A stretch of 64,000 nucleotides of DNA from Clostridia bacterium (GTDB lineage Bacteria > Bacillota > Clostridia > Christensenellales > Aristaeellaceae). The position numbers and the translations under genes are program-made. The first letter of the stretch is position 1. The number at the start of each line of letters is the position of its first letter. This document shows, piece after piece, positions 34,081 through 42,416 of this stretch. The notes under the pieces are model-generated. The model saw only the letters and a program-made list of their open reading frames with translations, did not search any database and had not been told where the DNA came from. Location: contig JAFYOR010000028.1 of NCBI GenBank assembly GCA_017547805.1, positions 102,789 to 166,788 on the forward strand, written 5' to 3'.

Positions 34081-36633
34081 TTGCCTATCAAACCGAAATT
34101 TGCGAATGTCATTGTTTTCTTCGGAGGCGATTCCCTGATTCGCCTTGAATCCATGCTTCGCTATTATCATACTATTCTCAGCGAGGACGTCTGGCAGAAT
34201 TTCCTCTTCATTCTTGCTACGCCCAACGGAAAGAGTGTTTCTTCTCTTCCGACCGATATTCCCAAACATATCCGCGCCCGCTGCTGCGACGGCTGCGGCG
34301 ATCCGCGGTCGATCATCTATCAGGATACGGCGCATGCGATTCACCGCATGTACCGTGACGGTATGCTCAACCTGCATCTCGTCTGCGACGATTTTGCCAG
34401 CGCCCTCTTCCCGGCGCAGTCGCCTGCTGTCCTTACGCAGATTATCCGCGATGTTACGCACATCAACCTCATGCCTCATTATTACTTCGTCCTGCATGCA
34501 CGCGATCCCGAAAAGACGTCGCGCCAGCGCCAGCTGCTCCAGCGTCTTCATCGCGACGAGCAAAACGGCGTCCATCAGTATCCCTATCTGCTGAGCGTCG
34601 AGCAGGATGATTATTCGCTGACCGATATCGACAGCCTCTGGCGCGCACTGATGTGCGAGATTCTCGTCATCAGCTCCGGCCGCCGCTTCCTGCAGCACAA
34701 TGTGGTCAGCTCGCTGGGATATACCAGCCTGAATGCGAACGAAAAGGAGCTCGTCAACCTGCGTCGTCAGCATTTGCTTGAACTGATGCAAACCTACTGC
34801 TCCTCTCCATATACAGACACCGCCGCCTGGCAGGATCTTCTGAGAACAAACGATCCCATTCCGGAACTCCACAATACCGTTGATACCGTCTCGCGCCTGC
34901 GTTTCTGGCTGCAAAACCGCATCCGGCAGGACATGGTTTCACCCGCGCCCTATCAGATCAACAACTACCGTTCACTCAGCGGCGCACTTTCTCAGAAAGA
35001 GCCCGACGGACTGGCAGCAAACGCGAAGCGCTTTTATGAGATGAACCTGCGCTACAAGAATACTGCGCAGGACAAACGCCCTGAATACGTAAGCGCGGAA
35101 CGCTACTGCAGTGATCTTCTCTCCCGCCTGTGCGCCCGCTATAATCTCTGCGGTTTCCCGATCCACGTGATCGACCTCGTCCTGCAGGGACTCAAAGCTC
35201 TGCTTACCTACAGACCTTCCACCTCCGTGCCCGCCTATCCGCAGGAAACTCTCCTGCAGAAAACCATTGCCCAGCAGCACCGCAAGTATATGCTCCAGTG
35301 CTGCTCAATCGCCGAAGAAGCGGCTCGCCGGCAGGTTGAAGAGGGTCTGATTCCCGTCTATGCCAAGGCATACGGCGAAATGTTCCTCTACGTGCGCAAG
35401 TTGCTGGCAAACGCCGGCTCGATCCACGCAGAGATTGCCCGGCAGATGATTTCGCCCGACAACTACGCCCATCTGCAAACCAAATATCCGCAGTACCATG
35501 ATGACGTAGTAAAAACCCTGAATCTTTCTCAAGCCACGCTCTTTGGCGGCGTACGTTTCTATCAGACCAGAACCATTGCGCCGGACGGGCAGCAAATCAA
35601 GGCTGCGCTGCGCAGCGCGGATGAACAGCTGCTCAGCAAGATGTCTTTCGGCTTCCGTTCCAGCTTTATCAGCGCCATCAAGCACGAATTCTCAACGGCA
35701 AGCGATATGGAGAAGTTCCTTGGCAACTATCTCACCAACAGTCGCCGCATGTTCCACAGCATTTTTGAGCCCTCCGTTACGCCCGATGTAACCCACTTCT
35801 CCAACGAACAGCTCGCCGCCACCAACTGGGCTACTGTGCATCGTGGCAATACCTTCTTCGTTAAGAACGATAACGTCGAACGTCTGGATTATTTCCCGCT
35901 GCAGCAGAAGCTGGCCGAATATCTCTCTGAAGAAAACCGGGAAAACCCGCATAACGAATACTTCTGGCAGATGAGCCCCGACGAAGAAATCATCGATCTG
36001 CCCGATGCGCCGGCAGCCTTCCATCAGGCCATTATTCTTCCGGATGTCAAACCGGAAGCCGCAGAGAGCATGACAGACGCACAGCCCGCTGCCGCAGCGC
36101 ACGAAACAGGCGGCATGCGCCTGCTTGAAGATCAGGGGCGCAGCCTGCTCACTTGGGAGTGGGATCCCGCCGTTCCCTTCTATGAAGTGCGGATCAACAA
36201 CAAGCCCTACCCCATCCATCAGGCGAAATATGGTGCGAACCACGGCATGGCGCTCAACGGCCTGCTTCGCCCGGGCAAAAACGACATCGCGCTGTTTATC
36301 CTCAATGGCGAAAAGGTCGCCGAGCAATCCTTCTGCGGACCGCAGACGCATGTGGACTACAAGCGTACGGCAAATGCGCTGTATACCGCTTATGTTCCTG
36401 AAGCAGTCAGCAGCCTTGTCGTGCGCGAAACCTTTATCATGCGCAATGCAAACGGAGAAGAATGCGCTTCGCACTTCTACTATCCGCTCGGCGCATGTGA
36501 ACCGGCCCGTGGCAAGGACGCGGTCTGTTATGAAGGATTGGCGTTCTCCGGCAGCTGGGATCTGATCAGCAACCCAGACGACCCCTTCTGCCGCTATGCA
36601 CCGCGTCAGAATACCAACCTTTCTATCCTGTAA
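34081..36633 (+). CDS. Large soluble protein of unknown function (850 residues) in the tubulin-like operon
   Basis: No family is recognised. No signal peptide or membrane helix. The N-terminal ~200 residues look alpha/beta (VIVFFGGDSL, FLFILATPNG, LHLVCDDF, HYYFVLHAR), the middle (about 200-610) is helical, and the last ~160 residues (LLTWEWDPAVPFYEVRINN...DIALFILNG...SLVVRETFIM) look like two beta-sandwich modules of fibronectin type. An acidic Ala/Pro linker near 655-690 separates them. It starts with TTG at 34081 behind GGAGAG. The mixed fold and position suggest an adaptor for the tubulin-like proteins; that is inference only. Confidence 0.8.
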   Translation: MPIKPKFANVIVFFGGDSLIRLESMLRYYHTILSEDVWQNFLFILATPNGKSVSSLPTDIPKHIRARCCDGCGDPRSIIYQDTAHAIHRMYRDGMLNLHLVCDDFASALFPAQSPAVLTQIIRDVTHINLMPHYYFVLHARDPEKTSRQRQLLQRLHRDEQNGVHQYPYLLSVEQDDYSLTDIDSLWRALMCEILVISSGRRFLQHNVVSSLGYTSLNANEKELVNLRRQHLLELMQTYCSSPYTDTAAWQDLLRTNDPIPELHNTVDTVSRLRFWLQNRIRQDMVSPAPYQINNYRSLSGALSQKEPDGLAANAKRFYEMNLRYKNTAQDKRPEYVSAERYCSDLLSRLCARYNLCGFPIHVIDLVLQGLKALLTYRPSTSVPAYPQETLLQKTIAQQHRKYMLQCCSIAEEAARRQVEEGLIPVYAKAYGEMFLYVRKLLANAGSIHAEIARQMISPDNYAHLQTKYPQYHDDVVKTLNLSQATLFGGVRFYQTRTIAPDGQQIKAALRSADEQLLSKMSFGFRSSFISAIKHEFSTASDMEKFLGNYLTNSRRMFHSIFEPSVTPDVTHFSNEQLAATNWATVHRGNTFFVKNDNVERLDYFPLQQKLAEYLSEENRENPHNEYFWQMSPDEEIIDLPDAPAAFHQAIILPDVKPEAAESMTDAQPAAAAHETGGMRLLEDQGRSLLTWEWDPAVPFYEVRINNKPYPIHQAKYGANHGMALNGLLRPGKNDIALFILNGEKVAEQSFCGPQTHVDYKRTANALYTAYVPEAVSSLVVRETFIMRNANGEECASHFYYPLGACEPARGKDAVCYEGLAFSGSWDLISNPDDPFCRYAPRQNTNLSIL

Positions 36634-36679
36634 TTACAGCTTTTCCCGATCATATCCGCGAAAGCGAGGAAGATTTTCC

Positions 36680-38167
36680 ATGCAACATACCTGTCCGTAT
36701 TGTAGCTATCCGATCACATCCGAAAATGTACTCTTCCAGTATAACTCCCGAAAAATGCCATATCGCGACGAACGCCGCTATGCATTCTACACCCTTTGTT
36801 CCAAAAGCTGGCCGCTGACCAGCGACAAGTTTGAGGGTCTGTATTTCTTCGCCGACGATGCCGAAGACGGGCAGATCGTCTGCGACAGCACCGGCTTCCC
36901 CCAAAGCATCACCGTCAAGCCGTGCAACGGCAAAACGCCGTCCCAGCTTGAGGAAATGGAGATTCCCGGCGCGCCGCTGACTGATTATATCTCGCAGTAT
37001 TCCAGCGGTAATCCCCATGCCGCGCAGGACACCGGCATGGGCGCCGCTGTCCCTGCCTCCGTTTCCGTCTTCAGCACGCAAAGCGCGCCGGAACAAAAGA
37101 GCGAAACCAATCAGCTGGATGATGACGGTTCGCTTGTTACGCTGGCGACCCGCGCCTGCCCGAACTGCCATAACGAACTGCATCAGCGCTTTGGTCAGAT
37201 TGAAACCATCAACGTCACCCTGCTGGGCGGACCGAGCGCGGGAAAAACGGCGTATCTGCTTTCTCTGGTTCATCAGCTTTCCATCCAGTTGGCTGCCCGC
37301 GGTCTGGGCACTGCGCAGCTGCTGAAAGCCAGCTACCAGTATTACAGTTATCTCAATACAAGCTTTAAGCAGATGCGCACCACCATGTCCACCGTCCGCG
37401 ATGAAAAGCTCTTCCCGTTCATCTTCTATTACCGCAACGAATGGAATAAAGAATGCTTCGTCAAGTTTTCCGACATTGCCGGTGAAACAACCGCCGAAGC
37501 TGATTCCCTGCTCAACCACAACGGCACCATGGAGGCCTCTACGCTGCTGATGATCCTGGATCCCAACCAGCTCAACGGCGGCATGTTCACCTTCACCCAG
37601 AATCCGGGCAACGATCATTACTCCACCTCCAGCAGCGTGGAAAGCTTCAATGAAGACATCCCCAGCTACATCACCAAATCGATCGCAATCAATCTGGACC
37701 TGGGTGCCTTCAAAAATGTCAGCAAAGTGATCGCTGTTTTCTCCAAAATGGATATGGTGCTCACCGCGCGCAAAGACGCCTTTGGCGCAGGCCGCACGGA
37801 TGTCGACTGCGTCGTGCGCTATGATCTGGGCAATGCACACAGAGGCGCTCTGGATGAAGCTGTGATCAACCGCGTCGGACGCGATCTTGACCGCTTCATC
37901 AATCTTGAAATGGGCATGCGCAATTTCAATCTGCGCGCCTATCTGCGCAGCCTTTTCCCCGGCAACAGAAACATCAGCGTTCTTCTGCTTGGCGTTTCCA
38001 CTCACACGCTGGTGGACGCCAAGGAAATCGAATTCAAGAATTACTGCCACGAAAACGCCCCCAAGCACAGAATCATTGAACCGTTCCTGTGCATCCTCGC
38101 GCAGAATGGCATGATTCCCATCCGTTTTGCTGCACGCAAGGAAGCGCAGGACAGCAAGAACAAATAA
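36680..38167 (+). CDS. Zinc-ribbon P-loop GTPase (TRAFAC, double-GTPase-like)
   Basis: A 495-residue soluble protein. A zinc ribbon is split by an insertion: CPYC at residues 5-8 and CPNC at 160-163. The GTPase core has Walker A GGPSAGKT (183-190), a switch-II region FSDIAGE (about 263-269, DxxG) and a base-recognition strand VIAVFSKMDMV, in which SKMD replaces the usual NKxD. Large insertions follow the Walker A region. From memory this resembles the DO-GTPase family found in computationally predicted GTPase-centred conflict or signalling clusters. The start at 36680 has GAGGA nine bases upstream and yields the complete first zinc knuckle. Confidence 0.82.
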   Translation: MQHTCPYCSYPITSENVLFQYNSRKMPYRDERRYAFYTLCSKSWPLTSDKFEGLYFFADDAEDGQIVCDSTGFPQSITVKPCNGKTPSQLEEMEIPGAPLTDYISQYSSGNPHAAQDTGMGAAVPASVSVFSTQSAPEQKSETNQLDDDGSLVTLATRACPNCHNELHQRFGQIETINVTLLGGPSAGKTAYLLSLVHQLSIQLAARGLGTAQLLKASYQYYSYLNTSFKQMRTTMSTVRDEKLFPFIFYYRNEWNKECFVKFSDIAGETTAEADSLLNHNGTMEASTLLMILDPNQLNGGMFTFTQNPGNDHYSTSSSVESFNEDIPSYITKSIAINLDLGAFKNVSKVIAVFSKMDMVLTARKDAFGAGRTDVDCVVRYDLGNAHRGALDEAVINRVGRDLDRFINLEMGMRNFNLRAYLRSLFPGNRNISVLLLGVSTHTLVDAKEIEFKNYCHENAPKHRIIEPFLCILAQNGMIPIRFAARKEAQDSKNK

Positions 38168-38192
38168 ACTATCGGCAAGGAGCTGAAATTCC

Positions 38193-41100
38193 ATGATTGT
38201 ACAGCATCGATTGATCGGCAATATTCCGGGCCGCGGCCACGGCGATCCGCTGCTGTCCCCGGCCTTCCCGCTCGATTCTGCGCTGACGACGACGACAGCC
38301 TATCGCGCGCCGGATGCAGGCTATATCCCTGCACAGGCCGGACGGCTCTCGGATGACGGCAAATACCATGTCCATCTGACGACGTTTGAAATTCAATCCA
38401 CGCATTTTGGCCGTCCTGTGTTGATTTCCGCCAATGTATTCCGTCCCGCGAACACCACTGTTCGTCCGATGATCTACATGAACACGGTTGCCATGACGCA
38501 GGAAAATGGCGCCCCCATCAGCGGTCTCAGCCCGGAAACGCTGCTCAGCTTCGACCGGTTTATTACCCCTGCGCATTTTGCCAAACTGAATGCGATGTCA
38601 AGCAGCCTGAGTGCTGATACATGGATACCTGTTCTGCCGCCGATGCGCAAGCCTTTCTTCGCGCCGCATACCGCTGCCCATCGCGCGCTGCTCGGACGCT
38701 ACTGGGCGGCAGCTTCTGCGCGCCTGTTCGGCGGCAATGCGCAGGTGTTTTCCATCTGCCTCGGTCCGCAGACCACCTGCGAAGCCATCATTGAAAATGC
38801 GAAATCGCTCCTGCTGTGCGATATTCTGCCCTATCTGCCCGCTGCGGTGAATGGCATCGCCTCCATGAGCGCCTGCGTGCTTGAATCCGCTGTGCGTACG
38901 CTGTTTAAGGACAGCGCGCTTGCCGTCGTGTTCCCCACCGACGCAGCGGAACCTCTTCAGCCGACGTTTGATCTGCGCAGAAGGGACGGCTTCCCGACCC
39001 TTTCCACGCTGGAAGACAGCTTCATCTCCGCCGTTCTTGACGGCAGCTGCGCATTCATGAACGGCGTTCTCGCACGCCATACCGCGCTGCCGGGCTGCGA
39101 TGATCCGGCAAACGCATCCTTTGCCGCCGATTATGACATCGCCCTCATGCTTTATCAGCTTGAGCGTACGCTGCTCCACGGCGAAGCGCTCATTCCTGAA
39201 GAGAAGCTGATCACCGCATGGAAAATGCTCAATTCTCTGCTGATCAACCGCCATCACCTGACCGATGGACAGGTGAACCATCTGCTTGCAGATGTGGAGC
39301 AAACCCTGTTTTCCAAGCTGAACACCATGCAAACGGCGCTTTCCGCCATTGCGCAGGACGATCTGCCCGCCCTGTGGCATAAGGCGCTCAGCGTAAATGA
39401 AAACCTCTTTCCCGAAATCGCAGGCGTTATCGCCGCCTCGCCCACCGCTCCGTCGTTCCTGAAGATGCTTGAATCAGCGCCCGACCTGGACGCCGATCGC
39501 ACAAACCGTGTCGCCTCCATGATCACCCGGATCTGTGAGACGTACTATACCAGAAAATCGTTCGGCGACGAGCAGATTGCGCAGCTTACCTCCGATCCGA
39601 TGCTCGCCAAGCTCAATGCCATGCCGGAAATCCGCGCAGCGCTGAGCGAAGGTCTGCGTCGCAGCAACGGCGTTTTCTCCGATAATCTGCTGCAGACGCT
39701 GCCGCTCACCTGTCTTCTCCTTGACGGCAAGCAGGCGCTTCTGGACGCCGTCGCCCTGCTTCACGCGCGTTACCTTTCTGCCCTTCCCTCCGCTCAGGAG
39801 ATTGGCAATCTGGCGTCCGCCTACAAGCACTATGCCGATGAGCAGGTCGCCCATGCGTTCTGTGCGTATTTCTGCGACTGCCTGCCCATCCAGATCACGC
39901 ATATTCAGCCGCTGTGCGCCATGATTTCAAGCATCCTGCCTGAAACGGACGGCGTCATCGCCCAGCTGCTTGACAGCGCAAGAAACAACGGCATCCTGCT
40001 TGACGCCGCGCAGACCTGCACCCTGTTTATGCAGCTGCTGCCCAAGTGCACCGCCCCCAAGCTTCTGGCGGACGTTTATGCCGGATACGAACAAAGCATG
40101 ACGGCCGCTGCCGGCGAAAGCGCCGCCGACCGACTGATGCGCCTGAGCCGCTGTGCCGCCGTGCTCAACAATATCGCTTTTGACGCCGCGCCGGCCGTCG
40201 CCGACATCCTTGTCAGCAGCGGCGCCGACGCCATGATCTTCACCAAAGCGCAAGGCGAAGCCTTTGCCAACGATCTCTGGCCGATCTGCCATGCCAGAAA
40301 CCTCGTGTTTGATGCCTTCAGGGATTATCTGAGCGCCATCACCGCTAACGATCAGTCACGCTATTTCACAGATGTTGCGCTGCTTGACGGCGTTCCTCTG
40401 TTTGCTGAGCAGATCCGGGAAAGCTTCACCGGCATCGTCTACAACATCCTCGCAGAAGTCACGAAAACCCACCTGTGTGCGCCGGTCGCTCAGATTGATG
40501 AGTTCTTTGGAACGCTTCTGCCTCTTTGCACGGAGCGCTCCGCCATCCAGCATCAGCTCATCCGCTACGTGGACGCCTCCGCAAAGAGCGCAGAAGGCAA
40601 TGCCGTCGATCTCTTCCCGTGGCTGCGCAACATGTATGAACTGGCTAAGATGCATGGTCTTCTCCCCCGCCTCTCGCCCCATGAGCTTGCCCTGATCAGC
40701 GTGCGGTATCTGTGCAGCCGCTGCGGCAGGCACAACCGTCCTCTGTCGGAAAACGAATTCGCATGGATGACGGACTTTGCCGCGCAGGAACCGGCCGCCT
40801 TCAGCGAAGTGAGCAAAGACGTGCTTTCCCTTTACGATGGCCTGCTTGCCGCCTCCGCCGGCGGGCAGACCGAAGCACAGGCCATTCGCCTGCTTGCCAG
40901 TTCCTCGTCCACGGCCAGCTATCCGAGCCTTTGCGAGCTTGATAAGCGCATGGTCTGCAATGTATTCGTCGGGGCGCTTGCCGAAAGCGGCTATGACGCC
41001 GCCTTCTCCGCCGCGGCGCGTGACATGGAGCGCTGCGCCATGACCGAAGAAGAGCTCCTTGCAAGAACGCAGAAGGAAGCACGGGAAGCGCTCAACCGCC

Positions 41101-41822
41101 AGTTCGCAGCTTTCAGAAAGATTTCCGATTTCGAAAAGGCCCTGCGCAGCTCCACCGCCCCGCGTGATCTGCTGTATAACGCCGTTCTCAAGGAACATTT
41201 CGTCAAGCTGAGGGATTCGCACGCGGGCAAGCATCTCTCCCTTGAACAGATGGATCGCCTGAATTCCGTTTCCAACCTGTTTGGCATCGGCACGAGCGAT
41301 CTTCCCCAGACCATCCGCAGGATCAGCGAGATCATCAGCCAGCCCGTTTATGACGGCAGCACCTTCGCGCAGTGCATGGACATCCTGCGAAAGAACCAGA
41401 TCGACCCGCCCGCCATTTCCAAGGAGCTTTACAGCCTGCTCAAAGACAGCCTGCCGTATCTGAGTTTCCCGCAGAATGTTCACGCTGCCATGCTCTGCTG
41501 CCTGAGCGCCAACGCGAAAAACGTGAAATGGAAATCGGTATTTGCAATGCTTGGCATGACGGTGCCGGAAAAGATGCCCAAGCCCTTCAGCGCGCAGGGG
41601 CAGAGCTGGCTGGCGTTCATTCACGCGCTTATGCGTGCGCTGGATCTGCTTGAAGCGTATCCCGGCTGCAGCTACGGCCGGCAGCTGATTGATTACCTGT
41701 GCAACGCGGAATTTGCCGAGTTCACGCAGAGCCTTGTCTCCAGCAAGCCCCAGCGGCTCGCTGCCGTCTATCCCGAGTATCCTGGCCGCAGCCCGCTCCT
41801 TGGGCAGTGGCTCTCCTGCTGA
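38193..41822 (+). CDS. Very large soluble helical protein of unknown function (1209 residues)
   Basis: No family is recognised with certainty. The N-terminal ~250 residues (MIVQHRLIGNIPGRGHGD..., HVHLTTFEIQSTHFGRPVLISANVFRP) are beta-rich and placed like the N-terminal domain of GTPase-associated proteins (GAP1-like) that follow double-GTPases, a weak resemblance from memory. The rest is a long run of helices resembling a helical-repeat scaffold. There is no signal peptide or membrane helix. AAGGAG lies nine bases before the ATG; it follows the GTPase gene by 25 bases, so the pair probably act together. Confidence 0.8.
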   Translation: MIVQHRLIGNIPGRGHGDPLLSPAFPLDSALTTTTAYRAPDAGYIPAQAGRLSDDGKYHVHLTTFEIQSTHFGRPVLISANVFRPANTTVRPMIYMNTVAMTQENGAPISGLSPETLLSFDRFITPAHFAKLNAMSSSLSADTWIPVLPPMRKPFFAPHTAAHRALLGRYWAAASARLFGGNAQVFSICLGPQTTCEAIIENAKSLLLCDILPYLPAAVNGIASMSACVLESAVRTLFKDSALAVVFPTDAAEPLQPTFDLRRRDGFPTLSTLEDSFISAVLDGSCAFMNGVLARHTALPGCDDPANASFAADYDIALMLYQLERTLLHGEALIPEEKLITAWKMLNSLLINRHHLTDGQVNHLLADVEQTLFSKLNTMQTALSAIAQDDLPALWHKALSVNENLFPEIAGVIAASPTAPSFLKMLESAPDLDADRTNRVASMITRICETYYTRKSFGDEQIAQLTSDPMLAKLNAMPEIRAALSEGLRRSNGVFSDNLLQTLPLTCLLLDGKQALLDAVALLHARYLSALPSAQEIGNLASAYKHYADEQVAHAFCAYFCDCLPIQITHIQPLCAMISSILPETDGVIAQLLDSARNNGILLDAAQTCTLFMQLLPKCTAPKLLADVYAGYEQSMTAAAGESAADRLMRLSRCAAVLNNIAFDAAPAVADILVSSGADAMIFTKAQGEAFANDLWPICHARNLVFDAFRDYLSAITANDQSRYFTDVALLDGVPLFAEQIRESFTGIVYNILAEVTKTHLCAPVAQIDEFFGTLLPLCTERSAIQHQLIRYVDASAKSAEGNAVDLFPWLRNMYELAKMHGLLPRLSPHELALISVRYLCSRCGRHNRPLSENEFAWMTDFAAQEPAAFSEVSKDVLSLYDGLLAASAGGQTEAQAIRLLASSSSTASYPSLCELDKRMVCNVFVGALAESGYDAAFSAAARDMERCAMTEEELLARTQKEAREALNRQFAAFRKISDFEKALRSSTAPRDLLYNAVLKEHFVKLRDSHAGKHLSLEQMDRLNSVSNLFGIGTSDLPQTIRRISEIISQPVYDGSTFAQCMDILRKNQIDPPAISKELYSLLKDSLPYLSFPQNVHAAMLCCLSANAKNVKWKSVFAMLGMTVPEKMPKPFSAQGQSWLAFIHALMRALDLLEAYPGCSYGRQLIDYLCNAEFAEFTQSLVSSKPQRLAAVYPEYPGRSPLLGQWLSC

Positions 41823-41854
41823 CCTTCATCATCAAAGCAAGGAAGTGTGCGTAT

Positions 41855-42373
41855 ATGAATACATCCAGAACACGCGTCAACGGCGTCTCCGCCGCATTCT
41901 CCGTCGCCATGGTGCTGACATATCTGCTGGCGCCGTTTTACAGCATCTCCCTGTCCGGCTTTTCCATCAGCGGTTTTCGCCTGATTGGACTGAGCCCCAT
42001 CACCATCGTGCCGGTGCTGCTGGGCATTTTCATGACGATTGGCGCCTGCCTGTTTCCCCCGCTCGTCGCCATCATCATTGAATCCCTGACGACGCTGTCC
42101 GTTCTCGTGTTTATGTTCATGGGCAATTCCATCGCTGCCACCTTTGTCAGCAGCTCGCTGAAGCTTCCCCCGGAATGGGGCATTGCCCTGAACACCACGC
42201 AGTCGCTCCTGCCGACAATCCAGCCCAGCTGGGGAGCAATCGTCGCGCTGGGACTGTGCATTGTCGCGCTGGTAATCGACATTCTGGCCAACATCTCCGG
42301 CCGTACCGAACCGAGCAAACTCTATATCGCCGGACAGGATCAGAATTTTGACCCGTTTGACAGTGGTTTCTAA
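41855..42373 (+). CDS. Small polytopic membrane protein of unknown function (172 residues)
   Basis: Four probable membrane spans (about 10-30 AAFSVAMVLTYLLAPFY, 48-70 ITIVPVLLGIFMTIGACLF, 70-95 PPLVAIIIESLTTLSVLVFMF, 125-148 WGAIVALGLCIVALVIDILA) and a short cytosolic tail ending QDQNFDPFDSGF. That last Phe/Asp/Gly motif recalls the Phe/Gly-rich tails of other operon members. The start at 41855 follows AAGGAAG. Confidence 0.8.
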   Translation: MNTSRTRVNGVSAAFSVAMVLTYLLAPFYSISLSGFSISGFRLIGLSPITIVPVLLGIFMTIGACLFPPLVAIIIESLTTLSVLVFMFMGNSIAATFVSSSLKLPPEWGIALNTTQSLLPTIQPSWGAIVALGLCIVALVIDILANISGRTEPSKLYIAGQDQNFDPFDSGF

Positions 42374-42416
42374 GGCAATTTCCTCATTCATCCAGTTGGA
42401 AAAGAGGCTTGATTCA

